In this document: positions 12,291 to 24,466 of the stretch, in pieces | How positions within the stretch are numbered: position 1 is the stretch's first letter | Layout of the letters: every line of letters starts with the position of its first letter | Source of the DNA: Lottia gigantea | Taxonomy: Eukaryota; Mollusca; Gastropoda; Lottiidae | Direction of reading: 5' to 3' | NCBI RefSeq assembly: GCF_000327385.1 | Contig: NW_008710049.1 | Location: 3,970,293-4,034,292 of the forward strand | DNA: 64,000 nucleotides | Notes under the pieces: model-generated | What the model saw: the letters and a program-made list of their open reading frames with translations, nothing else | Databases searched by the model: none | What the model was told of the DNA's origin: nothing | Program-made: the position numbers and the translations under genes

Positions 12291-13429
12291 TTGAAATAGT
12301 GTAGAATAGGCCTAATCAATTAATTATTTTAATGGGCCAGATGCATTTTATGAATGAAATAGAAGGGCCAAATAGAGCTTAGCTAGAGAAGCTGGAGGCT
12401 CTAATGTTTAACACAGTTTTGGCACTTATTTTGCATCAAAAAAGGGTTAATGACTGAAATGGTGAGCTAAGGTGAGGTTCTTGAAGTTAGGCATAATTGA
12501 AGTACTAGCAATCCATAAAATTTGGTCCAAATGGTCATGTGAGAGACTGCCTCTTGATTTGCTCTTTGCGATGTTCATGTGGCAAGAACGCAATGTTGAG
12601 CTAGCCATGCTTGCATACTCTAATGCCTAGTGGTTTGAGATGAACAAATCGGGTGGCAAAGATATCCAGAAGTTTAGGGGGATAGGTCATGACCACAATT
12701 TAATTGGAGTAGTGCCATAAAATATTTTTATTATTGTTCTATTTATGCTATTTTATTATTTTTGGAATTTCATAAATTATATTTTTTTAAATTATAATTT
12801 TTTTTTATAATTATAATCTTTATTATTCTTTGTAGTAATGTCTGCTGGCCGCTGGCCACTCTTGGATGTGTCGCAGGCTGCCATTTGAGAAGACCTGGTA
12901 CAGAAGGATTGTAGGAAATTCCCTTAGTGTATCTCAGATTCTTTGTTTCAGTAAACATGCAATATGTCAATGAACACATATTCACGGTAGATTGATATGA
13001 ATGTATATGTTGTAGAATGTAGGTGAATGCTGAATGGAAAGGAAGGAAGGAATGAATGAATGAATGCCAATGAAATGCTGGCTAATAATCAGGTTAATGA
13101 AATCATCAGGAAGCCCAATCTATTTATAGAACTGAGGGTAATTGTTAGCTGTTGAAAATGAAGTAACATCCCTAAATCTCCTGTATAATTGATAGACACC
13201 ATAAGGTGCTAACTTCTAATCTCACAAAGATTATATTTAGAAACATTAGGCCAAACATACTTATATCTTTATCAGCTATTCATAAATTGGCTAACTAGTT
13301 ACAGATAAGATGAAGAGGATGGGTGCTACTTCAAAAGGAAGGGGATTTGGGTGAAAAATGACCAACCAGGTGTGAATTTAAAGGGAGACATTGAGGTAAA
13401 TGACCAAATCCATTTCCAAGTTATTGTCA
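12291..13429. other. Non-coding stretch with a short microsatellite
   Basis: Holds a GGAA/GAAT tetranucleotide run at about 13036-13070 (AAGGAAGGAAGGAATGAATG and onward). Homopolymer-rich around 12780-12830. No gene is recognised. Confidence 0.6.
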
Positions 13430-13790
13430 ACTCAAAGTAAATGTCAATTCCAAGTAAAAGTCAAATCCATGTAAATGGCAATTCCAAGTAAAGGTCAAAT
13501 CCATGTAAATGGCAATTCCAAGTAAAGGTCAAATCCATGTAAATGGCAATTCCAAGTAAAGGTCAAATCCATGTAAATGGCAATTCCAAGTAAAGGTCAA
13601 ATCCATGTAAATGGCAATTCCAAGTAAAGGTCAAATCCATGTAAATGGCAATTCCAAGTAAAGGTCAAATCCATGTAAATGGCAATTCCAAGTAAAGGTC
13701 AAATCCATGTTAATGGCAATTTAATGTAAATAGCATTCCAGGTAAATGGTAAATGGCAATTCCAAGTAAATGGCAAATCCAAGTAATCCC
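13430..13790. repeat. 34-bp minisatellite
   Basis: The unit begins AATGGCAATTCCAAGTAAAG and ends GTCAAATCCATGTA. Unit starts are at 13474, 13508, 13542, 13576, 13610, 13644 and 13678, exactly 34 bp apart. The central copies look identical by eye, while degenerate half-units lie on both sides (13430-13473 and 13712-13790). Homogeneous centre with decayed edges is the usual pattern of an array kept uniform by unequal exchange or slippage. Each unit carries AAAGGTCA, a nuclear-receptor-type half-site word. Confidence 0.95.
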
Positions 13791-14764
13791 AGTCTCAGTT
13801 ACCAGTACATTTCATTTCAAATTCAAGGCAAATTTAAACTCATAATTAGTCAATGCTTCCAAAATAGACCTGAATTTACGATAAGAGTTTTTTTTTGTCC
13901 GTTGTTGCCAAGAGAGAGCCAACAGTTTCAATATAATATTATCACCCTTACAAGAAAATCACACATTTTCTTTGTGCAAATGGTTATGTGAAAAAAAAAA
14001 ATTCTGACAGGGATGCAATGGGCATTTTTACAAGGATACAATTTGTGTTTTATGACTCTCGTGTGTCCATCCTAAATGACCTTATCTACCTTAACTGCCA
14101 AAACTGTGACAACAATTCAAACTTCCACAGCAAGTTTTTTTTAAGAATTTTTTAAATATTGATGAAGTAAGGCGTATATAAAGTGTCATTATAAATATAG
14201 ATGCAGTCTAGTTGATAATAGACCATTGAAAAGACTAGCAGCATACAATCTTCCTCCAGATATAAACCAATAAGCATCAGAATCAGACAAAAATTTAATA
14301 GTTGCCTATGGGGTCATATGGTTTATATAAAGATGTTATTAATTATAATTTAGAGAGTTATGTAGATCTTAATCAAGTTTAATTAATTAATAGTGTTATA
14401 CCTGATTATAATGTGGTGTTATCAACAACACAGGCATAGGTAACAATCTTTCATAGGAACAGGTACAGTGTTATCCTTGATAATAGCATTCAGGTCAATA
14501 TTAACATCTGCTTTTAAGGAAAGGTGTTTTAATGGAATATCCCCAAAGGAATTGAACATTTTTGTGGTAAAAAAAAATTGTTAAAAGCTTCCAAGTGATG
14601 TACAAAATAAGTTGTGGTCTCTGTTTCTCCAAAATTCTTAAGATAAATGTTTGTTACAAGTCTGACCTCTTACATTAAAATTTTCAACCTTTTTGTGTTC
14701 TGAATGGATCATCTCTGGAATCAATTAGTATTCTAAAAATGTAATAATAAACACTTCACTTTCT
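13791..14764. other. Non-coding stretch
   Basis: A 73-codon frame starting in the minisatellite edge (13770-13991) has no recognisable domain. Otherwise nothing. Confidence 0.55.
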
Positions 14765-14956
14765 TCATGAGAGATTCTTGGGCTGAAAGGTGTGTGATAT
14801 TTTTTTCACCAAAAAGTCATTTCAGACGCAGATCACTGTTTAGATCAAACATTTTTTTCTTCATGAGAGATTCTTGGGCTGAAAGGTGTGTGATATTTTT
14901 TTCACCAAAAAGTCATTTCAGACGCAGATCACTGTTTAGATCAAACATTTTTTTTC
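14765..14956. repeat. Near-identical 96-bp tandem duplication
   Basis: TCATGAGAGATTCTTGGGCT starts at 14765 and again at 14861. The two 96-bp copies agree at every position I can compare except the last base or two of the T run. Because 96 is a multiple of three, an open frame (14767-14985) reads straight through with a repeated 32-residue segment, which is a by-product and not evidence of coding. The identity implies a recent duplication. Confidence 0.93.
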
Positions 14957-15538
14957 ATGTGATTTCTGCATTTGTCAATGTCTAAGACTTTACAACAAAA
15001 ATAGACGGCACTAATAGCCATCTGTGGCTAACTGATGTAAAATCTAAACACTTTATCAATTTGAATGATTTGTGTTATTTATTTGCGCATTAGACAGGAA
15101 ATTTTGGGTGAATTCTGTGATTCTCAATTCTCCATGTTGAATGTTTGCCCCACTAACATTAAAAAAACAATTTGGATCATATGATTAGAGACGGTTCTAC
15201 TTTATATTAAGTTTTTTTTTTGAGAACCAGATTTGCATGATTCTTTCTATTTTCAACATAATATTATTATCTGTAAGTATGGATAGAATGCAACTATTTC
15301 ATCTTCCTACATATTTCTCATGACGTCTCTCTATGTCACGATATAAAACAGGTCTACCTACATACAAACTTGATGTCATCATTTCAAATCCAAAACAAAT
15401 CTATTTTATCTATCAAACCCACACTATGAAATACTTTTATATATGTAAATAAACCACAGAATTTATTTCTGATATTTCTCATCCATCAATATCACATTAT
15501 ATTTATTTTGATTATCATTTGCTTCCATTCTATTTCAG
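14957..15538. other. Non-coding stretch
   Basis: No recognisable feature. Confidence 0.55.
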
Positions 15539-15880
15539 CTATATGTATTGTAAACTGGTTACCCATTCCGTCTTTGCATGAAAGGGACAGGTTGGAGCTA
15601 TACTTGACACTGATTGGAAGAAATTCACGTCATACACTTTTGGTAATGTCATTGGGTTCCTGGTTGTCAATGCTAAATAGACATCTTGCCTGTTCACCAT
15701 TAGACCATTCATACGTGTTGTTAGTGTAGCAAGCACAACAGAGGTCCAGTTATTATATGTATGCCAACTGGCTGAAGCTCTGTTATACATACTTGTTCCT
15801 ACCCACTTTCCAAACATGTCAATAACTTTCAGATATTGTGCACAAACCAAAATAGATTTTTTCCATTCAAATTCTTTCAA
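15539..15880 (-). CDS. Unrecognised 113-codon open frame, possible exon or chance
   Basis: A minus-strand frame of 113 codons from an ATG at 15880 to a stop at 15539. The middle is less A+T-biased than the surroundings and reads like ordinary protein (for example GKWVGTSMYNRASASW and VNRQDVYLALTTRN). I do not recognise a domain, signal peptide, membrane segment or conserved motif, and I cannot identify splice sites that would attach it to other exons. It is not part of any repeat I see in this window. It could be a piece of a gene, a decayed transposon gene or a chance frame. I list it because it is the least repeat-like long frame here. Confidence 0.2.
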   Translation of the reverse strand: MKEFEWKKSILVCAQYLKVIDMFGKWVGTSMYNRASASWHTYNNWTSVVLATLTTRMNGLMVNRQDVYLALTTRNPMTLPKVYDVNFFQSVSSIAPTCPFHAKTEWVTSLQYI

Positions 15881-18352
15881 AATGTCATGTATTTTGTCAA
15901 TTATTTATTATGTAATATGATATAACTGTCAAGTGTTTGCAAACCACAGACACGTAAAGAATTAAACCACCATTCAATAATTTCTCTAAAATCAAAGGCA
16001 ATTGTCAGTCCTAGCAGGTAGAAATTTGGTCCTTTAATGTCCTATGCAAAGTGTTAACTGTCTGTCTGAAGGAGAATGTGGTTCCTACTCTGAGAGGAAA
16101 GAACTCAAGTTCTTTTGGGTCCAATGCTCAAAATCCTCATTATATAACCAATTTGCTAATGCTGATAATCTAAACTACGATTATGATGATTGTTGTCAAT
16201 ATTAGTTTCAGACTGGAAGATACTATGTAAATATAGATTATCCAGCATTAAACAATTGAGACAATAGGCTTACACAACAACCTGATGTAACCTTGACAAT
16301 ATTATCTATTGTGAGGGGGTGGCATTCAAATTCTAGTCTGTTAATGTGGGTCAACAACTAAATTTCTCTCAGCACTGTCATTAGCCCTATTTACACTACC
16401 AAATTTTAACTTTTCAGTTCTAAGAACTATTCAAAGATCACTTCAGTAGTCTCAAATTGCTTAACCGTTTACAGGGTTAATCTTTGCAAAGAAATACCAA
16501 TTGTGCCAATAGACGAGGGCTGTTAATTTAAATGTATGCACCAGTCATGTCTGACAAAAGCTGCTTTACAACACATAAACGTGTGTTAGTAGATCAAATA
16601 TGTTCTGATCAATACCTCAATGGGAGAAATGTCTTGAAGTAACACCCACACTTTGTCTCAACTTCAAGTAAATGTGCCACAGGCATAAACTTTGTCTTGC
16701 ATAATAATTCTTTTGTGTTATTTTAGACTCAAATAGAATTTCTATCAAGTTAGATCATAAAAGTTAGACATAGCCATTTTATTTGATGGGAAGGTAGAAT
16801 AATATTAAATAGATTAAGCTAATCAACAACTTTTTCTATGTAAATTTTTATGATACTGGTACTATATAGTCAATCAATGGAATGAATGGGTTTTCAGGTT
16901 TAGATACATTATCAGGTCAGATTGTACATTTAATCACATTGCCTGAAAATGGGAAATGCAATAGGGTATACTCTCTCTCTTGATGATCCTGCAGTTCTCT
17001 GCTACTCACTGAATAATTGATCAAGTAATGCATGCATCTTTTCCTAAATATTTTAGTATTACTTATCATCTTTCACTTGTTTTGTAAGACAGTGATCTCT
17101 GAACTGGTAATCTGAGATGCACTTTATAGTATCCCAGGTGTCAAACCTTCTTTTGAACCCTTGTAATAAATTTTTACTATTTTCATTCTTCACTCCTTAA
17201 GGCTTATAACAAAACTAATACTACTTTGACTTTTTTGGACGTATTTCTTCATTTTCTTATATGTAATTTTAAAATGATCTTTTTTAATAATTTTACATCT
17301 CAAATAACTCTTATTTACAATGGCAATTCACGTCATATTTCAAATATTTAACCTTTCATTTCATTGGTTGAATTTAGAGTATCAGTAATCTCATTGGTTG
17401 GATAAAAAGTCCCATCTGCATGTGTCAGTTTAAGAAAACTATTTTAAAATAGTCTGTCATTTTATGATATGTTTTAGTCTAGAATTGGAGAAAATAATTC
17501 AAAAATATCTGTTCCCCAGAAAACCTTAAAATCAATCTTAGAAACTAATTATAAAATTTTTCGACTCCTACAAGATGTTAAGATAGCAAGATGAATCTTA
17601 AATGACATTATAAGGAATAAAATATTAAAATAGATCCATTACCATGGCAACCTTTCAATTATAATGGATTAAATCTGCCATATTTGCAGAAATGAGAAAA
17701 ATAATGCCAATTATCAAAATAGTAGAGTTATGAAGAATTAAATGATGTATTATTTCCTTGTTGAGGCCTTTTTTTTTATATTTTTTTAATTATCGGTTTA
17801 TGTTTGATTTGTTCTATTTTAGTTCTTACCACTATTCTGAACTTTCCACTAACCAATAATCTGCACTTTTAAAACAAAACAAAACATTATAAAAGACAAA
17901 CAGAACAAAATTGTACTTTAAGAATTTAGATGATCTCTGTAACATGGAAGTTTTACTTGATATTTGTGCATATTTTTAGTCTTCAAATTGATTTAAACCT
18001 GTCCCAAATGTTTGACAAAGTTCTTTAATATTTTCTACCTAGTTTCCTAGGTTAGTCAAAAGTGGTTTCCCTAATTGCACTCTGCTTAACAATGATAACA
18101 TTACAACCAGTGGAACAGTCGAGAATTTTTTTTCCTTTTGTCCACAAGGTACTGAACATATTACTTAGTATATGAAGTAAATAGTAATAGCTATGTGGAC
18201 TCTCAAAAAGGGATGTCCAGCTGACTAAACAAAATACTTAATAAGCATAAGCTATATGGACTCTTAAAACAGAATGGCCTGCCATGTCAGTAGCATGTTC
18301 TAAAAGTTTTTTTCTCTCTCTCGCTTGGAAAACCCATTTCATTAGCCCCACG
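15881..18352. other. Non-coding stretch
   Basis: The decamer TCATTGGTTG, which contains an inverted CCAAT box, occurs twice exactly 30 bp apart (17361 and 17391). No other feature is recognised in this 2.5 kb. Confidence 0.55.
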
Positions 18353-18550
18353 GAGGATCAGAAATGAAGTTTTATGTTCTACTTTTCTGCACATGTGTGC
18401 TAATGAAGACGGGCAATGCCATGCACGGTGCAATGAGGGATATTTTGCCAGGACAGCAGCATTAGTCTGCTCTTTGTAGATTATCGAGGATCAGAACAGT
18501 GGGATAGGGCACAATGTCATTACAGAGATGACTTTTCACGGCCATGCCAG
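18353..18550 (+). repeat. Interspersed repeat, family 1
   Basis: Starts GGATCAGAAATGAAGTTTTA, then ATGTTCTACTTTTCTGCAC, and carries the family core: AATGAAGACGGGCAATGCCA, GGTGCAATGAGG, ATTTTGCC, then GCAGCATTAGTCTGCTC. The core agrees closely with the 44.8-kb copy. The far 3' part is absent or unrecognisable. Confidence 0.8.
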
Positions 18551-21500
18551 TAAAACTTTTGTGACATTTGTGATATAATTGTTTTCGCTAGATATTTTGA
18601 GATCTAACCATTTAAATGTCATCACACTATGTGTTTAATGTTGATCTAAATGACTAGTCAGCCATGCATTATGTACATGTAAAACAATATGTGTAACAGA
18701 GCGAAGGTCCTATGTATATAATAAACTTATCAAACCGGAACTTACAATATTAAGGATGGATTTCTGAAATGATAGAAACACAGTTTAGACTTCCAATGAA
18801 GAGACAAAATAAAGGAATTCTGAAGCCTTTAGACAACAGGAACCAACTGAGCTGAGCTGAGCTGCCTGCCTTGTGAATCTGTCAGCTGAGCAACATTCTC
18901 ACTACTTCTTTCACTGCAGATGAGAGCTATCACCAGAGCAATCATCTTTGCCAATTCTGTACATCAACAAAAAGAACAGAAGGACCTTCAGACTGCAGCA
19001 TATTTCAGGTTTGCTGCAATTTATTATGCGCCTGTTGCCTTAAGTCCCAGTTTTATAAGTTATAACAAGGGTAGTCTATTCATTGTTAGTTGCATCTAAA
19101 TTATTTAAAAACCTCAGTCTCAATTGCAATCTGCATTCACAAATAAATTTTTGGATTGTTATACAGCAGTTTTTGAGATATAGATCCTGTCTTCAACAAA
19201 ATTGTTTGAAAATCACAGGATATAACATTCTACTCTAATATTACCCCAGAGTTAGGTGATAACCTACTTCAGCATTAAACTATTACGCAATAAATAAATG
19301 TCTACAACATTACTTTAAACTCTTTTCCCCAGTTATAATGAACTTTTCACAATCAAATACATTTATTTTATAATGAGAAAAATAATGTTGTGACAACACC
19401 TAGGATAGTTTTTAGACTATAAAACTTGACATTATATTCATCATAAAACATAAAATATATATTTCTTTTGATAAATAATATTGTTAGAAGGTGTGGTGAT
19501 TGCTGACTAAAGTCACATACAGTTTCACACTCTACAATAAATATAGGATCAAGGCAGAAACTTCACCATAAACGTCAAAAAGCGATGTATTTTGTAGATA
19601 TCACTTTTATTCTTTTAATCTTGCGAACAAAATTTCTCATCGCCTCATTTGCCTTGATGCAGCCCTTATATAAAAATTGATGTCTTTGATTTCTTTAATT
19701 GTTCTTAATCTCATTTTGATGATGACCTAGCCAAAAAGTACCAGCCCAACTTGTCAAATCTAAAAATATTCGTACTTTTCCTTGCAAGGCAAAGTAATTG
19801 AAAGACTATCAGTACTATCTTGTACCTTACATTGAACACATTATCAGTAACATTTGCTTTACTGTTGAACATAAGAAGACTGAGGGTCTAGTTGTTGTTG
19901 GAAACACTCGAACACCCCCACTATTAAACATCCCCCACACAGACATTAATACTTGTACAGCTGAGAAGGTCAAATAATATAATCTATGATCGTTCTGGAT
20001 CAAAATGACGTCTCTATCAATTCATCAAATCATAAAGGTCAGTCAGATAAAAAAAAGAAGGTTAAATCTGAGCCGATTTTGAAATCTTAGTGCCAAATGT
20101 CACAACATGTAGGAGGCAGAAAAAGGCTAAAAGTGTAAAAATATTAACAAATGTAATTGATAATACAGAGAATATATTGTATAACGTATCAATTGGTTAA
20201 AAAAGTTCAGACTATCAACTAGGGATAAACTGAAAATATGAATTTGAAATTGTCATATGATTCTCACCACGGTATTCCATCAGAATGAAAGTCTGGTGGT
20301 CTTGAATAAGTCAATCCTAATACAGTACATGTTATTCCAGCGGTAAATGGGTATGGAAAAGACCAGGGAAGATCATTGCCAAGTGGTTTGACCTTTCCTG
20401 GACTACCCATCATGCCTATAGCATTTACTAAATATCATATGCATGCCATATACTTTTCACAACAGAGTTAACAGGACCAGTTCCATTTTCAGGGGTTGAT
20501 TTTAGTCTTGGATACATGTAAGTAGTCTTCAGAAGCACTATAATTATATGAAAATAGCATAATTACTTCAAAAATACCTCAAACTAGCAATTTCAATTTC
20601 TATATATCTTTTTATGTATATCAGAGTCTCAAGATAAAGATGACTTGTCTTTTTAACTCGGATAATTGCGAACACACATGGATTTGAAGGCTAAAATATT
20701 GCTCAGTTCAGCTAAAAATTTCCTATTTTTGAGAAATTTTGGAAAAATTTAGCTTTAATATGATATTTCACCATGAGTTTAAGAATGAATATAAAGATCA
20801 AGGTAAGGTGAAATAATAAACATTATATCATCATTATTTTGCAACATTATCCATCAATTGCTTAATCCTGGCTCTCAGCAAACTAGGTGGAGTTTTAATT
20901 TTCTACACCTATTAAGTTCAAGTCACTTGTCACATTTGACAGGAGATCCATAATGTACGGTGCTATGATACAGATTTTAAACATATATACCCATATAAAA
21001 GACATATGCAATATTAAATTGCTAAAAATATTTGATTCAAATTTCCTGCTAGCTCTTCTGTAAATTCCATACAGTACATAAACCACATAGTTATTTCTGG
21101 CAAATTCAATTGCAGTGAGAGCAACTTTGGTCCATATACCTTGGTTTAGCAAGATTGTGGATTTGTCAAGCATGTCTGAGGTTCCAACACATCATCATGT
21201 CCATAGATTATAGTTAATTCAAAAGTGACCAGCTGTTGAAATGTTAACAAAGAACCCAGGTATAAATTTGACATTATACAGTTATTGTTTTATTAACAAA
21301 TCTTCATACTATCTTCATCAGGTATCTTATTAATATTATAATCCTTTAATCATAGTACAAATAGCTTCCTTATCCATGCTATCAATTCTTAATATATATT
21401 AATGCGAATAACAATTAATTATGCGCATACTAAATAACTTTTAATGATGATACGAAACAAAAAGGGCAGGTGCAGAATAGGACATACAAATTTTCATTTC

Positions 21501-21779
21501 CTTAGTTCTAGCACTGCAAAATAGCACTTAATATAGAGTATATGACCAATTAGGTACAAAACAGTGGGATCTAAACACCACTTTAAGGGCTCATTATAGG
21601 GGGAAATGCTGCACTGCAGAAAATCATCTCATAGTCTGAAAAGGATCACAAAAAAGGTATAAAGCAGAATAAGAGTTCATTTTATTTTACAGAAGAGTAA
21701 GAAGTAGAACTTATTTTAATCTCTATAAACCATGATGAGTAACTTATGATTCTGATGATATATTTAACTGTCTATCAAA
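18551..21779. other. Non-coding stretch
   Basis: Holds a short GAGCT pentamer run at about 18847-18863 and a C-rich patch near 19910-19940. A 92-codon minus-strand frame (20895-21173) has no recognisable domain. Confidence 0.55.
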
Positions 21780-21990
21780 TCAGGAAAGTTCGCGGCAGGA
21801 ATAATTGGGTTCGGAAATGTTGGAGATAATTAACACGGCAGTGGGGAGGATTGATAACTCATGCATGCTGGGTAATTATTCGCTAATTAACGTCTCGTAT
21901 TTAATATCAGTTAATAATTTTGATTGGGTATTTAATCCTGGACACCACAGGAAATAAAACCTACAGGCTGGGACGAAATACCACAGAATT
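21780..21990. promoter_or_regulatory. Candidate cis-regulatory patch rich in homeodomain words
   Basis: Less A+T-biased than its flanks and dense in homeodomain-type cores: GATAATTAACAC, GGTAATTATTCGCTAATTAA, CAGTTAATAATTTTG, plus CATGCATG and ATAATTGGG. It is not repeated elsewhere in the window and not open in any useful frame. Unique, motif-rich, intermediate-GC DNA in a gene-poor region is what a conserved enhancer often looks like, but conservation cannot be tested from one sequence. Confidence 0.3.
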
Positions 21991-23339
21991 ATTTCTTACT
22001 AGTACTGGATGGTCTATATGTATACCAGTCACAAACGGCTAATTTCTGTTCAAAATACTTTTTAATGGGTTCAATTTTTTGTAGGCTGAACACAATGGAC
22101 GTCATTTCACAAACAAAAGTCTGCCATTTGTTTCATGCTAGATACATCCCATGCAGTCCAAAAGTTCACTGCAAAATGATATGAAATATGACTCAACACA
22201 ATATGGTAGGATCCTTTAAACATATCCTGAATCACAATCACCTCAGTTCACCATCTTAATGTCTCTAAATGCTATGACTTTTTTCTAGTCAGCATCTTTA
22301 ACCTGCATCAGTGTGGGAGAAACCATCTGAAAATCCCACAAGTATAAATCTTGATCAGACCTCAATGAGCCACACAAACTCCCATAAGCTGACGGCAGAC
22401 CTCACCAGTAATCAATTAGAAGTTAAGTGCAATAAGTTAAATCCCTTTGAGGCAAAGAAAACGTATGATGCCAAACTATCATGGATAATCATGTATCGGC
22501 TCTCAGACGTTCAATCATCTTTTGCATAAGATACAATAGCAATTACTCTAGGAAATTTGCAAAAAACTTACATACAATTGATATGTGAAGAAAAGGACCT
22601 GAAATCATGTTTATTTTTCAAGCCATTTCCATTATATTGAAAAATAAAACAGGAGATAATTGTAATTCTTAATTTAAACCATATTGAATTATTCGATTTT
22701 CGACTTAAAAGGAAATTGCCATCTAAATTTTATACTTTTAAACACGTTGAGCTTGTTTCCTGATTTTGAAAATTTATATATACTTCCAGACACACAAAAT
22801 CAATAATATTGATAAAAGAAATCATATTGGTGGCAAATCAGGTCCAAAAATATATGATTGTAATGCAACTCTTTGGCTAAAATAAAAAGGTTCAGACAAC
22901 ACTTATTGCGTAAGTCAGAAGTTGTAACTATTAAAATATAGTTCTGTGAGACATGTCATGATTTTTACAAACAAATTTTTGAAAAGGAATAAACTGATAA
23001 ACAATTAACTTGTTTTTTCCTCTATGTTTCGTTATTGACCTACACACCACACCAAGTTGTTAATGATAAAATTGTCACAAAAACAATATAAAATGAACAT
23101 TGAACTTTGTATCCTCTTTTTAGTTATTTCTAATGCCTATTTTGTTAACAACTGTGGGCAATGCCATGCAATTATCAGAGAAACTTTGTCAACCTTTCGA
23201 CCAATGTGACGATCGAAACTATATAATTATTAACTACTACAAATAGACAATAGGTGATAATTAGGGGTTAAAAACATATTACATTTTAATTCGTAAATAA
23301 CTGTAATAGGAGTGATCAAAACAAAATAATTTCAAGTCT
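21991..23339. other. Non-coding stretch with a weak family 1 trace
   Basis: GTGGGCAATGCCATGCA near 23153 resembles the family 1 core but the neighbouring sequence is not convincing. A 72-codon frame at 22311-22529 has no recognisable domain. Confidence 0.45.
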
Positions 23340-23510
23340 GTTACATCTACTAAATATAGATTATCGTACGTCAGTTGTAAAATATAGATTACTCGCGATC
23401 ATTAGTCGCTTTTCATTTACCTGAGTAGATGTTCAAAATATAGTTCTTAACAATATAGACTCTGATTTATTTTGATTCTGATCTATTGGTAAACAAACGT
23501 AACATTTTGT
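23340..23510. promoter_or_regulatory. Candidate regulatory patch: repeated AATATAG words, MEF2- and FOX-type sites
   Basis: The words CTAAATATAG (a full MEF2 consensus), TAAAATATAG, AAAATATAG and ACAATATAG lie within about 110 bp, the first two each followed by ATTA. TACGTCAG, CTCGCGAT and GGTAAACAAACG (a forkhead consensus) lie beside them. CpG-containing words are unusual in this A+T-rich setting. Function is inferred from motifs only. Confidence 0.28.
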
Positions 23511-24182
23511 CAATAAGTAAGCTAATGAATCAACCTGGCAAAATCATGGGACATTTATTAAACATGTATTGTGCATAAGATAATTTGATAATAACTTTTA
23601 TAAAAACTTTTGATTTATGTAACCAAAAAATGTTTCTTAAAGATTTGAATGGGGGAAAAAAGATCTAAATTATATGTAACAGCCAATTATTTACAATTAA
23701 TGTAATAATTCTGGATAATAATAATAGATATTCATTTAACCATATTGTTTTTATTGATATTCTTACAAATCATTATCTACATTCAATTCTTATAATAGAA
23801 ATAAAAACTTAGTTCATTATATTGTTGATAATATTTTGAAAATATTGCCATATCTATATATTCTAGCAAAACCATACTCCATTACTTGAGTATTTTGTGA
23901 ACACTTGACTTTTTCGCTTATTAAATATCTACATCTTGATGTAGCCTACCAACTATAATCCTCCCAAAATTCCACCAAATTCCAGCAGTACATACTGTAA
24001 AAATACAAAACTGGCTGAATTGTAAAATGAATCAGAAGTCAAGAAGATTACATCATTGATGTAATACAAGAATTACATGATGGTTCCCACAATGTGTTTA
24101 GAGTTTGCCAAAATATTGGGGAATTAAAAATAGTTGTTCCTACTGACCTCTACTATTTATAATATCATTCTTAAATCTAGAT
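23511..24182. other. Non-coding stretch
   Basis: Nothing recognised up to the direct repeat that bounds the next element. Confidence 0.55.
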
Positions 24183-24466
24183 ACAGAAGGGTGTTGCTTA
24201 GAGTGTGAGGTGTGTTCTAACTAAACCAGTTTCCCCTTGTCACTGATGCAGATTGGAGGGGCTGACTTGGAAACAACACCTTTGTTTGGATAGGACAATA
24301 AACTAAAGCCCTGTGAGCTCCCTGCCTTGATTTCATGAGTTGGAAATCGAAAATGACCTGCCAAATATCCCACATTGCATGACATAGCTGTCTTGATTTG
24401 GTGTAGAAAGACTTTGAACACCATTTCATTTATATCCAGATAGAGACCAATTAACAGAAGGGTGTT
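24183..24466 (-). mobile_element. Family 1 repeat bounded by a 13-bp direct repeat
   Basis: ACAGAAGGGTGTT is present at 24183-24195 and again at 24454-24466. Between them lies a minus-strand copy of family 1: read in reverse it gives AAATGGTGTTC, TCATGCAATGTGGGATATTT, TTTAGTTTATTGTCC, GTCAGCCCCTCC, CTGCATCAGTGAC and GGGGAAACTGG. These match in order the 44.8-45.2-kb copy. If the direct repeat is a target-site duplication, family 1 spreads as a short retroposon or a similar duplicating insertion. Two overlapping 67-70-codon frames inside are incidental. Confidence 0.65.

Noticed and set aside
14767-14985. Protein with a repeated 32-residue segment
   Set aside because: Explained by a 96-bp DNA duplication whose length is a multiple of three.
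18353-18496. 11-bp direct repeat GAGGATCAGAA as a target-site duplication around a family 1 core
   Set aside because: The right-hand word aligns with GAGGGATC inside the family 1 consensus, so it is probably internal sequence.
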